From: Bacteroidales bacterium
GTDB taxonomy: Bacteria; Bacteroidota; Bacteroidia; Bacteroidales; PUMT01
Reading direction: 5' to 3'
Length of the DNA: 52,886 nt
Assembly: GCA_007134675.1 (NCBI GenBank)
Contig: SLKJ01000085.1
Span: 1 to 52,886 of the forward strand
Position numbers and translations under genes: made by a program. The notes under the pieces are model-generated. The model ran no database searches and was not told the origin of the DNA. It saw nothing but the letters and a program-made list of their open reading frames with translations. Of the stretch, positions 22,375 to 32,814 are shown in pieces (the stretch's first letter is position 1; each line of letters begins with the position of its first letter).

Positions 22375-22550
22375 ACGAGGTAGTTTTCATTTCTGTTGAC
22401 TTCCTTTTTTAAAGGGGTCGGTTAATATAACGGCTTCAAAAGTACGAAAATATATATTTACACTACAATACTTTATGGTTTTATTATTTAAAATCCTTAT
22501 CTAACGGGAGTATTGAAAGAAGGGCAGCACCTGTTATTTTTTTTTTGTTT

Positions 22551-22558
22551 TAATTTTG
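22551..22558 (+). promoter_or_regulatory. Candidate -7 box (TAnnTTTG) upstream of trmD
   Basis: TAATTTTG at 22551-22558, 16 nt upstream of the trmD ATG. No -33 element identified. Confidence 0.35.
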
Positions 22559-22573
22559 TAAAAAAAAACAATA

Positions 22574-23269
22574 ATGCGCATAGATATACTTACAGTTCTG
22601 CCTGAACTCCTTGAAAGTCCACTGAACCATTCCATTCTAAAAAGAGCCTCTGATAGTGGTTTAGTCCGCATTTGCGTGCATAATATAAGGGATTACAGTA
22701 CAGATAAACACAGAAAAGTTGATGACTATGCCTTCAGCGGCGATGCTGGAATGGTAATAAAAATTGAACCGGTTGACAGAGCAATTGAGAGTCTGAGGAA
22801 AGAGAGGAAATATGATGAGATAATATACATGTCGCCGGATGGTGAGCGGTTCAGCCAAAAAATGGCTAACAGTTTATCAACTATGGAAAACATCATTATC
22901 CTCTGCGGGCACTACAAGGGAATAGATCAAAGGGTACGCGATTACCTGATAACCAGAGAAATATCCCTGGGCAACTACGTACTGACCGGAGGAGAACTGG
23001 CAGCGGCAGTAATTGCTGATTGTATAGTGCGTCTTCTTCCGGGAGCTATTTCTGATGAAACAAGTGCGCTCACCGATTCTTTTCAGGATAACCTGCTTGC
23101 ACCACCTGTATATACAAGACCTGCAATATACAGGGGATGGAAAGTTCCCCCGGTGCTGCTTTCCGGAAATGAGAAAAAAATCAACGAATGGAAAATGAAA
23201 CAGTCCATCGAAAGAACAAAAAAACTTCGGCCTGAGTTACTTGACAGGCATAATGACGATTCCGGCTAA
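22574..23269 (+). CDS. trmD: tRNA (guanine-N1)-methyltransferase
   Basis: [75 protein letters not shown]. Confidence 0.97.
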   Translation: MRIDILTVLPELLESPLNHSILKRASDSGLVRICVHNIRDYSTDKHRKVDDYAFSGDAGMVIKIEPVDRAIESLRKERKYDEIIYMSPDGERFSQKMANSLSTMENIIILCGHYKGIDQRVRDYLITREISLGNYVLTGGELAAAVIADCIVRLLPGAISDETSALTDSFQDNLLAPPVYTRPAIYRGWKVPPVLLSGNEKKINEWKMKQSIERTKKLRPELLDRHNDDSG

Positions 23270-23359
23270 CGTCAAATAGTAATTGTTCCGGAAGGTTTAA
23301 TTGAAGAGTTTTTTCGCATAAAGCCCAAGTTTAAAGAAACATCAACACTGTTAATAGGA

Positions 23360-24529
23360 TCATCTGTTAACCCAGGCAATTTTGATCCTATTCAGTGCGT
23401 CCAGCAGTGTGCTGCGCGGACAACCGATGTTTAACCTTTGAAAACCTTCTCCTCCTGGTCCAAAAGCCGGACCAGGATTCATTGCTATTCCCGCGCTTTG
23501 AATAAAAAACCGTTTCAGCCTTAGATCGCGCAAGCCCATCGCACGGCAATCGAGCCACATCAGATAGGTTCCTTCTGTTACAACCGGAATTATCTCGGGC
23601 ATCTCATCATTGAAAAACCTTATAACAGTATCCCGGTTAATAAGTAAATAATCCATCAGAGCATCAAGCCATTCAGCACCACCTTCATATGCTGCCTGCA
23701 GTGCAGTAAGTCCAAAAATATTTCCATATTGAATATGAAGGTTCTCCAGTATTTTTTTAATCTTTTCGCGAAGGTGCTGATCCGGAATTATAAGAAAAGC
23801 TGAGGCCATTCCCGCCAGATTGAAGGTTTTGCTCGGCGCCATGCAAATAACCATATTGTCTGGGCCCTTTCCCGCAAGTGCTGCAGAAATATGAGTATAA
23901 CCGGGAAATATCAGATCTGAATGTATCTCATCAGATATAAGTACCACATTATGCTTCTGGCATAATCCAATCACTTTCTCAACCTCCTCTCTTGTCCATA
24001 CACGGCCTACCGGGTTATGCGGGTTGCAGAAGAACATAAGCCTGACTCCATCTGAAAGCCGGGCGTCAAGATCATTAAAATCAATAGTGTATCTGCCATT
24101 ATTTTCGTTAAGCTGGTTATTTACAAGGATTCTGTCATTGTCCTGAATAGATGAGAAGAAAGGCGGATAAACAGGTGACTGAACCAACACTTTGTCACCC
24201 GGTTCAGTTAATACCATAACCGACATGCTAAGAGCAGGAACAATTCCCGGAGTAAAAACAATCCATTCAGCAGCTATATCCCAACCATGCTTTTCCCAGA
24301 TCCATTGAATAATCGAATTATAAAATCCGGGAGTTATGAGCGGATAGCCAAAAATGGCATGTTCGGTTCGCTGTCTTATTGAATTGATAACGCTTTCAGG
24401 AACCCTGAAATCCATATCAGCCACCCACATAGGGATAAGATCTGTTCTTCCGAAATATTGCTTTAATCCGTCAAACTTAACAGAAGCTGTACCTGTTCGG
24501 TCTATAACCCGGTCAAAATCAAATTTCAT
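23360..24529 (-). CDS. PLP-dependent aminotransferase, MalY/PatB (cystathionine beta-lyase) type
   Basis: PMWVADMDFRVPESV, CNPHNPVGRVWTREE, ISDEIHSDL and PSKTFNLAGM. Start chosen at ATG 24529 (MKFDFDRVIDRTG). Confidence 0.93.
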   Translation of the reverse strand: MKFDFDRVIDRTGTASVKFDGLKQYFGRTDLIPMWVADMDFRVPESVINSIRQRTEHAIFGYPLITPGFYNSIIQWIWEKHGWDIAAEWIVFTPGIVPALSMSVMVLTEPGDKVLVQSPVYPPFFSSIQDNDRILVNNQLNENNGRYTIDFNDLDARLSDGVRLMFFCNPHNPVGRVWTREEVEKVIGLCQKHNVVLISDEIHSDLIFPGYTHISAALAGKGPDNMVICMAPSKTFNLAGMASAFLIIPDQHLREKIKKILENLHIQYGNIFGLTALQAAYEGGAEWLDALMDYLLINRDTVIRFFNDEMPEIIPVVTEGTYLMWLDCRAMGLRDLRLKRFFIQSAGIAMNPGPAFGPGGEGFQRLNIGCPRSTLLDALNRIKIAWVNR

Positions 24530-24713
24530 AATAATGCTAATTGGTTTAATCAGGTAAAAGTATATAATAAATGAACAAAGCATTTTTCTACTATTAATTT
24601 AAAAAATTTTTTGCGGTTTTCTTTCTATTTTTATGGGCATTTAAATAACTAAAACAATATATTTCAGCAGACTCGTTTTTTATAGGGGAAAACTGGAAAT
24701 CCTCACTTCGGAC

Positions 24714-26150
24714 ATGTCAATAATTTTTCTTGCTTCAAGCCTTCTGTTATTATTTACCAGCCTTTCGGCACAATTACAATTGCCGGTCTACATACCATTT
24801 GCCCAGGCAAATGAAATAACCATCCAGCAACAGGAGGAAACAGCGACCGACAGCTCCATACTGCTGATTAATGCGGCATACGAGGAAGATATTGACAGTT
24901 TGGGTGTGCTCATTGATAAGGGGTATGATGTTAACGCGACAACCGGTGATGGTGTTACTGCCCTTATGTATGCTGCCAGTAACGGATCTCTTGAAATAGC
25001 TGAGCTGTTGATTAAAAACGGGGCAGAAATTAACATGAGGCCTGCCAATGGCATTACAGCCCTGACAGGCGCCTCGATGAACAACCATTATGAAATTGCC
25101 CTGTTGCTGCTTCAGCAGGGTGCCGATACTGAAATTCCTGATGACAGGGGACTGACCCCATTGATGTATGCATCATCATATGACTTTTTTGAAGTTACCG
25201 AACTGTTGCTCATGTTTGGTGCCGACCCTGGTCAAAGCGACCGGGAAGGTGCAACTGCCCTGCATGCAACAGCAATATATTCACAGACCGATATAGCATG
25301 GATTCTGCTTGATTACGGGGCTGATATCAACAGCAGGGATGACTTCGGGTTTACTCCGCTTATGATGGCGGTGCAGCTGGGGCGCAAGGAAATGGCCGTT
25401 TATCTGCTTGAGAATAATGCAGCAATAAACCTGAGGACCCAGGATGGCATGACTGCACTTGCCTTAGCCGTTGCCAATAACCACCCCGAACTGGCAGAAA
25501 AACTTATTGAGCTGGGAGCAGATCCGAAGGCAAGGATTTCAGGAACCGACAACATCATGAACCTGGCGCTATGGCAGGGAAGCGAAGAGCTGATAACGCT
25601 TATGCGACAGCATGGTGTAAGGCGGAATATACTGCCAGATTTTCGCATACTGAATATATCGGGTAATTTTCTACTGAGCAGGAATGATTTTTTTAACGGA
25701 CTGGATGTTAGCCTTGAAGATCAGAAATATAACCTACTGCTTTCAGCAGGCTGGAATACAAGGCCGGTAAGAAGGGCAGTGCTGCTGGAATTCAATGATC
25801 AATGGTATGACCAGCTATGGGAGCAGCGCCATCTGTTTTATGGAAGCCTGTCGGTGAAATTCCCGGTAAGGGAATATTTCAGAATAGATGAAAGAGGTTT
25901 TTATGCCGGCCTTAAAGTGATGTATTCAACAGGCCGTTACTGGGGGACATACAGGTACCCTGCTCCCAGCTGGCACTTTGTACCCTCTGCGGGTTATTTT
26001 TATGAAAGGGGACTTTGGTTTTATAATATCGGATATGAATACCTTCAACTGGATATTATAGCAAAATCCGTCCACCGCATCTCAATATCAGGAGGTGTTC
26101 GTTTTCCGGTCAGGAGAGATCCATTGATATACAGAACAACATACTGGTAA
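24714..26150 (+). CDS. Secreted ankyrin-repeat protein with possible C-terminal outer-membrane beta-barrel-like region
   Basis: Signal peptide-like start, then about 7 ankyrin repeats (DGVTALMYAASNGSLEIAELLIKNGAEIN...). The C-terminal ~150 aa is aromatic-rich with alternating strands. Confidence 0.85.
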   Translation: MSIIFLASSLLLLFTSLSAQLQLPVYIPFAQANEITIQQQEETATDSSILLINAAYEEDIDSLGVLIDKGYDVNATTGDGVTALMYAASNGSLEIAELLIKNGAEINMRPANGITALTGASMNNHYEIALLLLQQGADTEIPDDRGLTPLMYASSYDFFEVTELLLMFGADPGQSDREGATALHATAIYSQTDIAWILLDYGADINSRDDFGFTPLMMAVQLGRKEMAVYLLENNAAINLRTQDGMTALALAVANNHPELAEKLIELGADPKARISGTDNIMNLALWQGSEELITLMRQHGVRRNILPDFRILNISGNFLLSRNDFFNGLDVSLEDQKYNLLLSAGWNTRPVRRAVLLEFNDQWYDQLWEQRHLFYGSLSVKFPVREYFRIDERGFYAGLKVMYSTGRYWGTYRYPAPSWHFVPSAGYFYERGLWFYNIGYEYLQLDIIAKSVHRISISGGVRFPVRRDPLIYRTTYW

Positions 26151-26190
26151 ATCTTAAATTATCTGTTACAGTCTATATAAATAAATAGAA

Positions 26191-26700
26191 ATGAAGTCAA
26201 TAATCCCGGTAAACAGGTCAGCTGCAAAACTGGTTTTTCTGCCCCACCCGCATAGCATAAGAAAGTATTTGCAGCTCCTGGCTGGTTCTTTATTATGTAT
26301 CCTGATGTTCATACTAATGGCCTGCAATCCTGAAGAGTGGAGTATAGTGGATTGTTCCGAGTGTTACCTTGATGAACCGTCAGAGGCCGAAATAAATGTA
26401 AAATTAACCGTAAATGAGTTAAACCCCTTTGTTGAGATAAATATTTACAGTGGGAGGATTGAAGAGGAGATAGTACTGCTGACCGATACTGCACGAAGAG
26501 AAACCTGGAGTACCATACTGCCTTTAAATGAATACTATACGGTTACAGCAACATACCGCTCGGTTTCACAGACACTGAACTATAATATTGTGACAGCAAT
26601 TGACGGAGGGTTTGTCAGAACCAGAAGGATCCTGACCAGATGTGACAATACATGTTGGGTAATCAGGGGAAATAGTTTTAATGTGAGACTAAAATACTGA
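26191..26700 (+). CDS. Hypothetical lipoprotein
   Basis: 169 aa; hydrophobic segment followed by lipobox-like LMACN; no recognised domain. Confidence 0.6.
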   Translation: MKSIIPVNRSAAKLVFLPHPHSIRKYLQLLAGSLLCILMFILMACNPEEWSIVDCSECYLDEPSEAEINVKLTVNELNPFVEINIYSGRIEEEIVLLTDTARRETWSTILPLNEYYTVTATYRSVSQTLNYNIVTAIDGGFVRTRRILTRCDNTCWVIRGNSFNVRLKY

Positions 26701-26806
26701 TAAAATCATCCCCGATACCCCTTCAATAACCACTTTAGCCGCAAGGTGGTGTAACTAAAGACATTGATATCCCGGAGTAAAACTATATTTTAGCAGAAAA
26801 AAAAAT

Positions 26807-26868
26807 GACCTCAGGTCGATTTCACATTCTGACAAAATTGCTTTTGCATTATTGACCTGATGTGAAAT
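26807..26868. promoter_or_regulatory. Palindrome plus dyad repeats upstream of 6-phosphofructokinase gene (possible operator)
   Basis: GACCT-C-AGGTC (26807-26817), ATTTCACAT (26819-26827), then GACCTGA (26854-26860) and ATGTGAAAT (26860-26868). Confidence 0.35.
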
Positions 26869-26916
26869 TCATATATATTTACAGTTTTCAGAAACTATAA
26901 CAAATAAAATCAGAAA

Positions 26917-28011
26917 ATGAAGAGAGTATTGGTAGCAACTGGCGGAGGTGATTGTCCCGGCCTGAACGCTGTGATAAGGGCTATTGTTAAAAGAGCTGCA
27001 AGGGAGAAGGACTGGGAGATAATAGGCAGTATAAATTCTTTCGACGGACTGCTGAAGGAACCGACCGAAATAGTGGTACTGGATGAGAAAGCTGTTTCAG
27101 GAATACATTTCAGGGGAGGGACCATTATCGGAACTACAAACAAGGGAGGTCCCTTTGCATGGCCTGTAAAAAACACTGACGGAACATGGAGTGAAGTTGA
27201 CCGTTCAGACGAAATGATCAGAAAGCTTCAGTTCATGGATGTTGATGCTGTTATCAACATTGGGGGTGACGGTTCACAAAGGATATCCCAGGCTTTTCAT
27301 GAGAAAGGGATGAAGATTATAGGTGTTCCGAAAACAATAGACAATGACCTGCCTTTTACCGACTTCACATTTGGTTATCAGACTGCTGTGCAGATTGCAA
27401 CAGAGGCTGTGGACAAACTTGTTACAACTGCAGCAAGCCATAATCGCATACTGATCCTTGAAGTAATGGGAAGGGATGCAGGATGGATCGCCCTTAGTGC
27501 TTCAATTGCAGGTGGAGCAGAAGTATGCCTTATACCGGAAATACCATATGACATAGAAAAAGTTGTCGAGCGACTTGAAACCAGGTTCTCAAGAGGCAAG
27601 GGGTTTGCAAACATAGTAATTGCCGAAGGAGCCAAACCTAAAGGCGGGGAACAATCAGGCGAAAAATCAACCGAGCCCGGATATCACAACGTGAGGCTGA
27701 GAGGTGCTGCCGCACGGCTTGACATGGAACTTAAAAATGCCGGTGTAACGGCCGATATAAGGGAAACTGTTCTCGGGCACCTCCAGAGAGGAGGGATCCC
27801 CGTTGCCTACGACAGAATACTGGCAACACAGTTTGGCGTCAAAGCCTTTGAAATGGTGCTGGAAGAGAAGTTTGGCGAGATGGTGGCATACAGGCACCCC
27901 AATATCATCTCCATACCGCTTATCGATGCCATTCAGGAAAACAAATTCATTACTGAAAGTTCAAACCTCCTGAAATCAGCAAAGGGTATAGGAATTTCTT
28001 TTGGAGATTAG
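26917..28011 (+). CDS. 6-phosphofructokinase
   Basis: GGGDCPGLNAVIRAIV, NIGGDGSQR, GVPKTIDNDLPFTDFTFGYQTA, MGRDAGWIAL, LGHLQRGGIPVAYDR. Confidence 0.95.
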   Translation: MKRVLVATGGGDCPGLNAVIRAIVKRAAREKDWEIIGSINSFDGLLKEPTEIVVLDEKAVSGIHFRGGTIIGTTNKGGPFAWPVKNTDGTWSEVDRSDEMIRKLQFMDVDAVINIGGDGSQRISQAFHEKGMKIIGVPKTIDNDLPFTDFTFGYQTAVQIATEAVDKLVTTAASHNRILILEVMGRDAGWIALSASIAGGAEVCLIPEIPYDIEKVVERLETRFSRGKGFANIVIAEGAKPKGGEQSGEKSTEPGYHNVRLRGAAARLDMELKNAGVTADIRETVLGHLQRGGIPVAYDRILATQFGVKAFEMVLEEKFGEMVAYRHPNIISIPLIDAIQENKFITESSNLLKSAKGIGISFGD

Positions 28012-28136
28012 CAGAAATATTTGGAATTACCCTTTATCTGCATTATTTTGTTTTTTTTTCTGGTTATTATCATTTTGTTTACCTTTATTAACCAAAAGCA
28101 TCACTGCTTGATCCATTTTTATACAAACTCTAAAAA

Positions 28137-28862
28137 ATGACTATTATGGAAAACAGCAATTCGAGTGTATCTGCCTTCATCGCAGATTCAAAACAGGCCC
28201 TTCTCAAACCGGAGGAGTATTACAGTGCAATGTCAACCGAAGGCGGCATCGGTCCCCCGATAATAAAAGCATTAATTTACGGTGTAATTGCCGGGCTCTT
28301 TAATATGATATGGGGCTTTTTGCAATTGAGTGCCGTAGGAGGAGCAATGGGAGGTTTGTTTGGTGGTGCAGTTGGATTTCTTGCACTGATCCTGACGCCT
28401 ATAGGGGCACTTATCGGTTTATTCATAGGTGCAGTTGTAATACTTATACTGGTTGCAATTGCAAGCGGTAAAACCGATTTTGAACCGATCCTGCATGTTC
28501 AGGCATCGCTGATGGTTATAATGCCGGTATCAGCCTTTCTGAACGTATTCTCGGCAATTCATCCCATACTGGGTTCATTGCTGTCGCTTGCAGTCAACCT
28601 CTACCTGCTCCTGATGCTGTTCAACGCGATGACAAAAACCCTCGGAGCAAAGGTCGATACCTCGAAAATAATCATGTATGTGCTGGCAGGCTTGCTGATA
28701 TTGTTCTTTTTTATCGGAATGGCTACAAGAAGAGCTGCAAGGACCTTCATGAGAGATTTTGAAAATATTGATTTCTCCGAACAACTGGATAAGAGGTCCA
28801 ATATCCCTTTCGGGGAAAATACATACACTGATTTCATTTCCGATTACGAAAAAAGATCATAG
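28137..28862 (+). CDS. YIP1 family membrane protein
   Basis: LKPEEYYSAMSTEGGIGPPIIKALIYGVIAGLF followed by multiple TM segments. Confidence 0.78.
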   Translation: MTIMENSNSSVSAFIADSKQALLKPEEYYSAMSTEGGIGPPIIKALIYGVIAGLFNMIWGFLQLSAVGGAMGGLFGGAVGFLALILTPIGALIGLFIGAVVILILVAIASGKTDFEPILHVQASLMVIMPVSAFLNVFSAIHPILGSLLSLAVNLYLLLMLFNAMTKTLGAKVDTSKIIMYVLAGLLILFFFIGMATRRAARTFMRDFENIDFSEQLDKRSNIPFGENTYTDFISDYEKRS

Positions 28863-28919
28863 TCGTCTGTTGCCTTATAAATCAGGGGAACAGTTATATG
28901 CACAATTACAGATTTACCA

Positions 28920-28953
28920 GGTGAACCGGATATTTTTCCGGTTCACCTTTTTT
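28920..28953 (+). terminator. Rho-independent terminator downstream of YIP1 gene
   Basis: GGTGAACCGGA (28920-28930), loop TATTTT, TCCGGTTCACC (28937-28947), then TTTTTT. Confidence 0.9.
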
Positions 28954-29058
28954 AAATTCAAGAATGATATAGTTCCCCGGTGATATAGTTACTTTATCTA
29001 CCATAATGTGGAATTCACAAACTTTTGATATATTAGCCTTCCATGTAGTTGTCCGGTT

Positions 29059-31278
29059 ATGGCAGAATTAACAAACAAAGCAAGACGTTTCGGAACAGCC
29101 CCGGTGTTTTTTTCATCAATAGCCACAATTCTCGGGGCAATACTTTTTCTCAGGTTTGGTTTTGCTACCGGAACACTGGGTTTCTGGGGGGTGATACTGA
29201 TAATTCTCGTCAGCCACCTTGTTACAATACCTGCTGCAATGGCATTGTCAGAAATAGCAACCAATCAAAGAGTTGAAGGAGGAGGAGTTTATTATATCAT
29301 TTCACGGTCATTCGGGTTGAATATTGGTGCAACCATTGGCATTACTCTCTATTTAGCCCAGGCAATCAGCGTTGCATTCTACGTTATAGCATTCACAGAA
29401 ACATTTGAACCCTTTTTCAGCTTCATTCAAAACCGCTACAATATACTTGTGCCCAGGCAGGTTATCAGTGTTCCTGTTATGACTGCTTTATCGGTCATCA
29501 TTCTGAAAAGGGGCGCCAACCTTGGTATTAAAGCACTCTATTTTGTAGTTGCCATACTGTTTATATCACTTGTCTCTTTTTTCTTCGGGAAGGGAGATTA
29601 TGAGGGTCCCGTAGGCCTGATGAACTTTACCTTCCGTAACCAGGATGATTTTTTCATGGTATTGGCGATAATATTCCCGGCTTTTACCGGTATAACTGTC
29701 GGTGTGGGGCTGTCAGGCGATCTGAAAAATCCGGGAAAATCCATACCCCTTGGTATTATATCAGCAACAATTATCGGAATGCTGGTTTACCTTTTTGTTA
29801 CCTGGAAGCTCGCATCATCCGCCAGTCCCCAGGACATGCTGGATGACCAGTTAATAATGAGCAGGATAGCTGTTATGGGTCCGCTGATAATACCTCTCGG
29901 ACTGGCGGCGTCAACCATCTCCTCGGCCCTTGGCTCAGTTCTTGTTGCTCCACGTACATTGCAGGCACTCGGATACGACAGGTCCTTCCCCTCAAGGAAG
30001 CTGAACTATATTCTGGCCAAAGGACGGACCGAGACAAATGAACCATATAATGCTGCTCTTATAACATGTGTTGTCGCCATGGTTTTTGTCATCATGGGAG
30101 GCTTAAACATGGTGGCCCAGGTAATCACCATGTTTTTCATGGTATCCTACAGTTCCCTCTGCCTGATATCCTTTCTTAACCATTTCGGATCAGATCCTTC
30201 TTACCGGCCACTCTTCAAATCACGGTGGTATATATCCCTGGCCGGGTTCCTTGCCAGTATCTGGCTGATGTTGATGATAAACCTTACAGCAGCAATTTCT
30301 GCATTCATAATAATAAGTATCATATATTTATCAATTTCCAATCATCACAAGGACAGAAAAGGTCTTGAAGTTATATTCCAGGGCGCATTTTTTCAGCTTT
30401 CAAGAAATATCCAGGTCTACCTGCAGAAATCAAAGAAGATTCAGATCGGCTCATGGCGTCCTGCAGTGGTTTGTGTTTCAAAGAATACATTTAACCGCCC
30501 AAAACCCTTTGAACTTATCAAATGGATATCACACCGCTACGGTTTTGCCACATATATTCATCTTATTGAAGGATATTTTTCCAAAGCTACCAATCAAAAG
30601 TCCCATGAAAAGCTTCAAAAGCTGATACAGCTATCTGAGATCGAAGAGAGCAATGTCTATGTAGACACACTGATATCTCCGTCATACACCTCTGCAATTG
30701 CACAGGTAATTCAGCTGCCGAGTATTTCAGGAATGGAAAATAACATGGCCCTTTTTGAATATGAACATGGCAACAGCAAAGAACTTTGCCAGATAATTGA
30801 TAATTATGCCCTGGTAAAAGCCGGCAACTTCGATGTCTGTATCTATGCCAATTCACAGAAAGCAATAAATTTCAGGCAGGGAATCCATGTCTGGATAAAA
30901 CCTACAGACTCCGAAAATGCCAACCTGATGATACTTATATCCTATATAATACTGGGTCATCCCGACTGGAAAAAAGGATTCATTAAAATATTCAGCCTTT
31001 GCAAAAAAGATGAAAAGGCACGGACATGGGAGGAAATTGTCAGACTTATTCAGGGAGGACGGCTGCCCATTTCGCTTCACAATGTTGAAATTATAACTAT
31101 GGAAGAAAATATCAACCCTAAAACACTGATCAATGAAAAATCGGCCAACGCGGGTCTGACACTGATAGGCTTCAGGGAAGAAATGGTGAAGCAGCTGGGA
31201 GAACAGTTTTTCCAGGGTTATGATAATATCGGTGATGCAATATTCGTAAATGCCAACAAGTATAAAGAGATTAAGTGA
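29059..31278 (+). CDS. Na-K-Cl cotransporter (cation-chloride cotransporter)/APC-family permease
   Basis: 739 aa; FGTAPVFFSSIATILGAILFLRFGFATGTLGFWGVILIILVSHLVT, FPAFTGITVGVGLSGDLKNPGKSIPLG, plus a cytosolic C-terminal domain. Confidence 0.9.
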   Translation: MAELTNKARRFGTAPVFFSSIATILGAILFLRFGFATGTLGFWGVILIILVSHLVTIPAAMALSEIATNQRVEGGGVYYIISRSFGLNIGATIGITLYLAQAISVAFYVIAFTETFEPFFSFIQNRYNILVPRQVISVPVMTALSVIILKRGANLGIKALYFVVAILFISLVSFFFGKGDYEGPVGLMNFTFRNQDDFFMVLAIIFPAFTGITVGVGLSGDLKNPGKSIPLGIISATIIGMLVYLFVTWKLASSASPQDMLDDQLIMSRIAVMGPLIIPLGLAASTISSALGSVLVAPRTLQALGYDRSFPSRKLNYILAKGRTETNEPYNAALITCVVAMVFVIMGGLNMVAQVITMFFMVSYSSLCLISFLNHFGSDPSYRPLFKSRWYISLAGFLASIWLMLMINLTAAISAFIIISIIYLSISNHHKDRKGLEVIFQGAFFQLSRNIQVYLQKSKKIQIGSWRPAVVCVSKNTFNRPKPFELIKWISHRYGFATYIHLIEGYFSKATNQKSHEKLQKLIQLSEIEESNVYVDTLISPSYTSAIAQVIQLPSISGMENNMALFEYEHGNSKELCQIIDNYALVKAGNFDVCIYANSQKAINFRQGIHVWIKPTDSENANLMILISYIILGHPDWKKGFIKIFSLCKKDEKARTWEEIVRLIQGGRLPISLHNVEIITMEENINPKTLINEKSANAGLTLIGFREEMVKQLGEQFFQGYDNIGDAIFVNANKYKEIK

Positions 31279-32726
31279 CAAAACCCGGCAATTTTTCCGT
31301 AAATAATAAACGGATCCAGCAACTTAACGGTAAAAAGATGGAACGCGGACCCGTTATATACTGGATGAGCCGCGACCAGAGGGTGAATGACAACTGGGCC
31401 CTTCTCCATGCCCTGGAGCTTGCCGGAAATATGGATACTTCAGTAGTGGTAGCCTTTGCGCTTACTTTCAGTTTTCCCGGGGCAAACCTTCGTCATTACG
31501 CTTTTATGTTGCGGGGACTGATGGAGGTTGAACGAAAGCTTACAGCTAAAAATATCCCTTTCCGGCTTATTACAGGCGATCCTCCCGGAAGCCTGGCAGC
31601 ACTTGCAGAAAAGATCCGGGCAGGGGCAATTGTATCAGATTTTGATCCCCTGAAGATTAAAAAGGAATGGAAAAGTGAACTGGTAAAAAGAATTGACATA
31701 CCTCTTTTCGATGTGGATGCACATAATATCGTGCCATGCCGTGCGGCATCGGACAAACAGGAATTCGGAGCCTATACCATCAGGCCGAAAATAAAAAAGC
31801 TGCTGGGGGAGTTTATGGTGGAATTTCCTGAGTTACCTTCATTTGAAAAGGGATCCGGCAGCTGGATGCTTACACGATCTGACGAGGGATTGAATACAGG
31901 ACATGGTGGTGAAATTTATTCAGGACCCGGCAATGAAGTGTCTGCGGGAACGACCGACTGGGAAGGTATAAAAAAGAGGCTGTTTGCCTCTATCAGCACA
32001 GAAGTTGGGGAAGTGGACCGGCTGGTGGCCGGAGAAGATGCAGCAACAGAAATGATGAATGGTTTTCTCAGCAATAAGCTTGCCGTTTACAATGATAAAA
32101 GAAATGACCCGAATGCAGATGCTGTTTCGGATATGTCTCCCCACCTGCATTTCGGGCAGATTTCGGCGCAAAGGATAGCCCTGGAAATCCTGAAGGTTTT
32201 TCCCAAAGATCCGAATACCGATTCATTTCTCGAGGAGTTGATCGTAAGGAAGGAGCTCTCAGACAACTTCTGCCACTTCAACCCCAATTATGACTCTTTT
32301 GAGGGATTTCCCGAATGGGCAAAAACAACACTGAACTCCCACCGGAAAGATGAAAGGGAATATATTTATGACACTGAAGAGTGGGAGCTGGCAAAAACGC
32401 ACGACCCGCTCTGGAACGCTGCACAGACTGAGATGGTGACCAAAGGAAAGATGCACGGATATATGCGTATGTACTGGGCAAAAAAAATTCTGGAATGGAC
32501 TTCTTCGCCTGAAAAGGCCCTGGAAACTGCAATTTACCTGAATGATAAATATGAACTTGACGGCCGCGATCCCAACGGATATACCGGTTGTGCCTGGTCA
32601 ATCGGGGGTGTGCATGACAGGGCATGGGGTGAAAGGCCGGTCTTCGGAAAGATCAGGTACATGAACGACAAAGGGTGCAGAAGAAAATTTAATACTGATC
32701 TCTACATCGGGACCAACAGAGATTAA
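31275..32726 (+). CDS. Class II deoxyribodipyrimidine photolyase
   Basis: GPVIYWMSRDQRVNDNWALLHAL, FLEELIVRKELSDNFCHFNPNYDS, HGYMRMYWAKKILEWTSSPE, DPNGYTGCAWSIGGVHDRAWGERPVFGKIRYM. GTG start overlaps the upstream stop; an alternative ATG is at 31338. Confidence 0.94.
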   Translation: MTKPGNFSVNNKRIQQLNGKKMERGPVIYWMSRDQRVNDNWALLHALELAGNMDTSVVVAFALTFSFPGANLRHYAFMLRGLMEVERKLTAKNIPFRLITGDPPGSLAALAEKIRAGAIVSDFDPLKIKKEWKSELVKRIDIPLFDVDAHNIVPCRAASDKQEFGAYTIRPKIKKLLGEFMVEFPELPSFEKGSGSWMLTRSDEGLNTGHGGEIYSGPGNEVSAGTTDWEGIKKRLFASISTEVGEVDRLVAGEDAATEMMNGFLSNKLAVYNDKRNDPNADAVSDMSPHLHFGQISAQRIALEILKVFPKDPNTDSFLEELIVRKELSDNFCHFNPNYDSFEGFPEWAKTTLNSHRKDEREYIYDTEEWELAKTHDPLWNAAQTEMVTKGKMHGYMRMYWAKKILEWTSSPEKALETAIYLNDKYELDGRDPNGYTGCAWSIGGVHDRAWGERPVFGKIRYMNDKGCRRKFNTDLYIGTNRD

Positions 32727-32814
32727 TAACAGCATCATGCAGTTATTTTATTGCTTACAGTATTATGTATTCGCAGATATAAAATTATAACCAGCACGTA
32801 GTAAGGAGGTCTAT

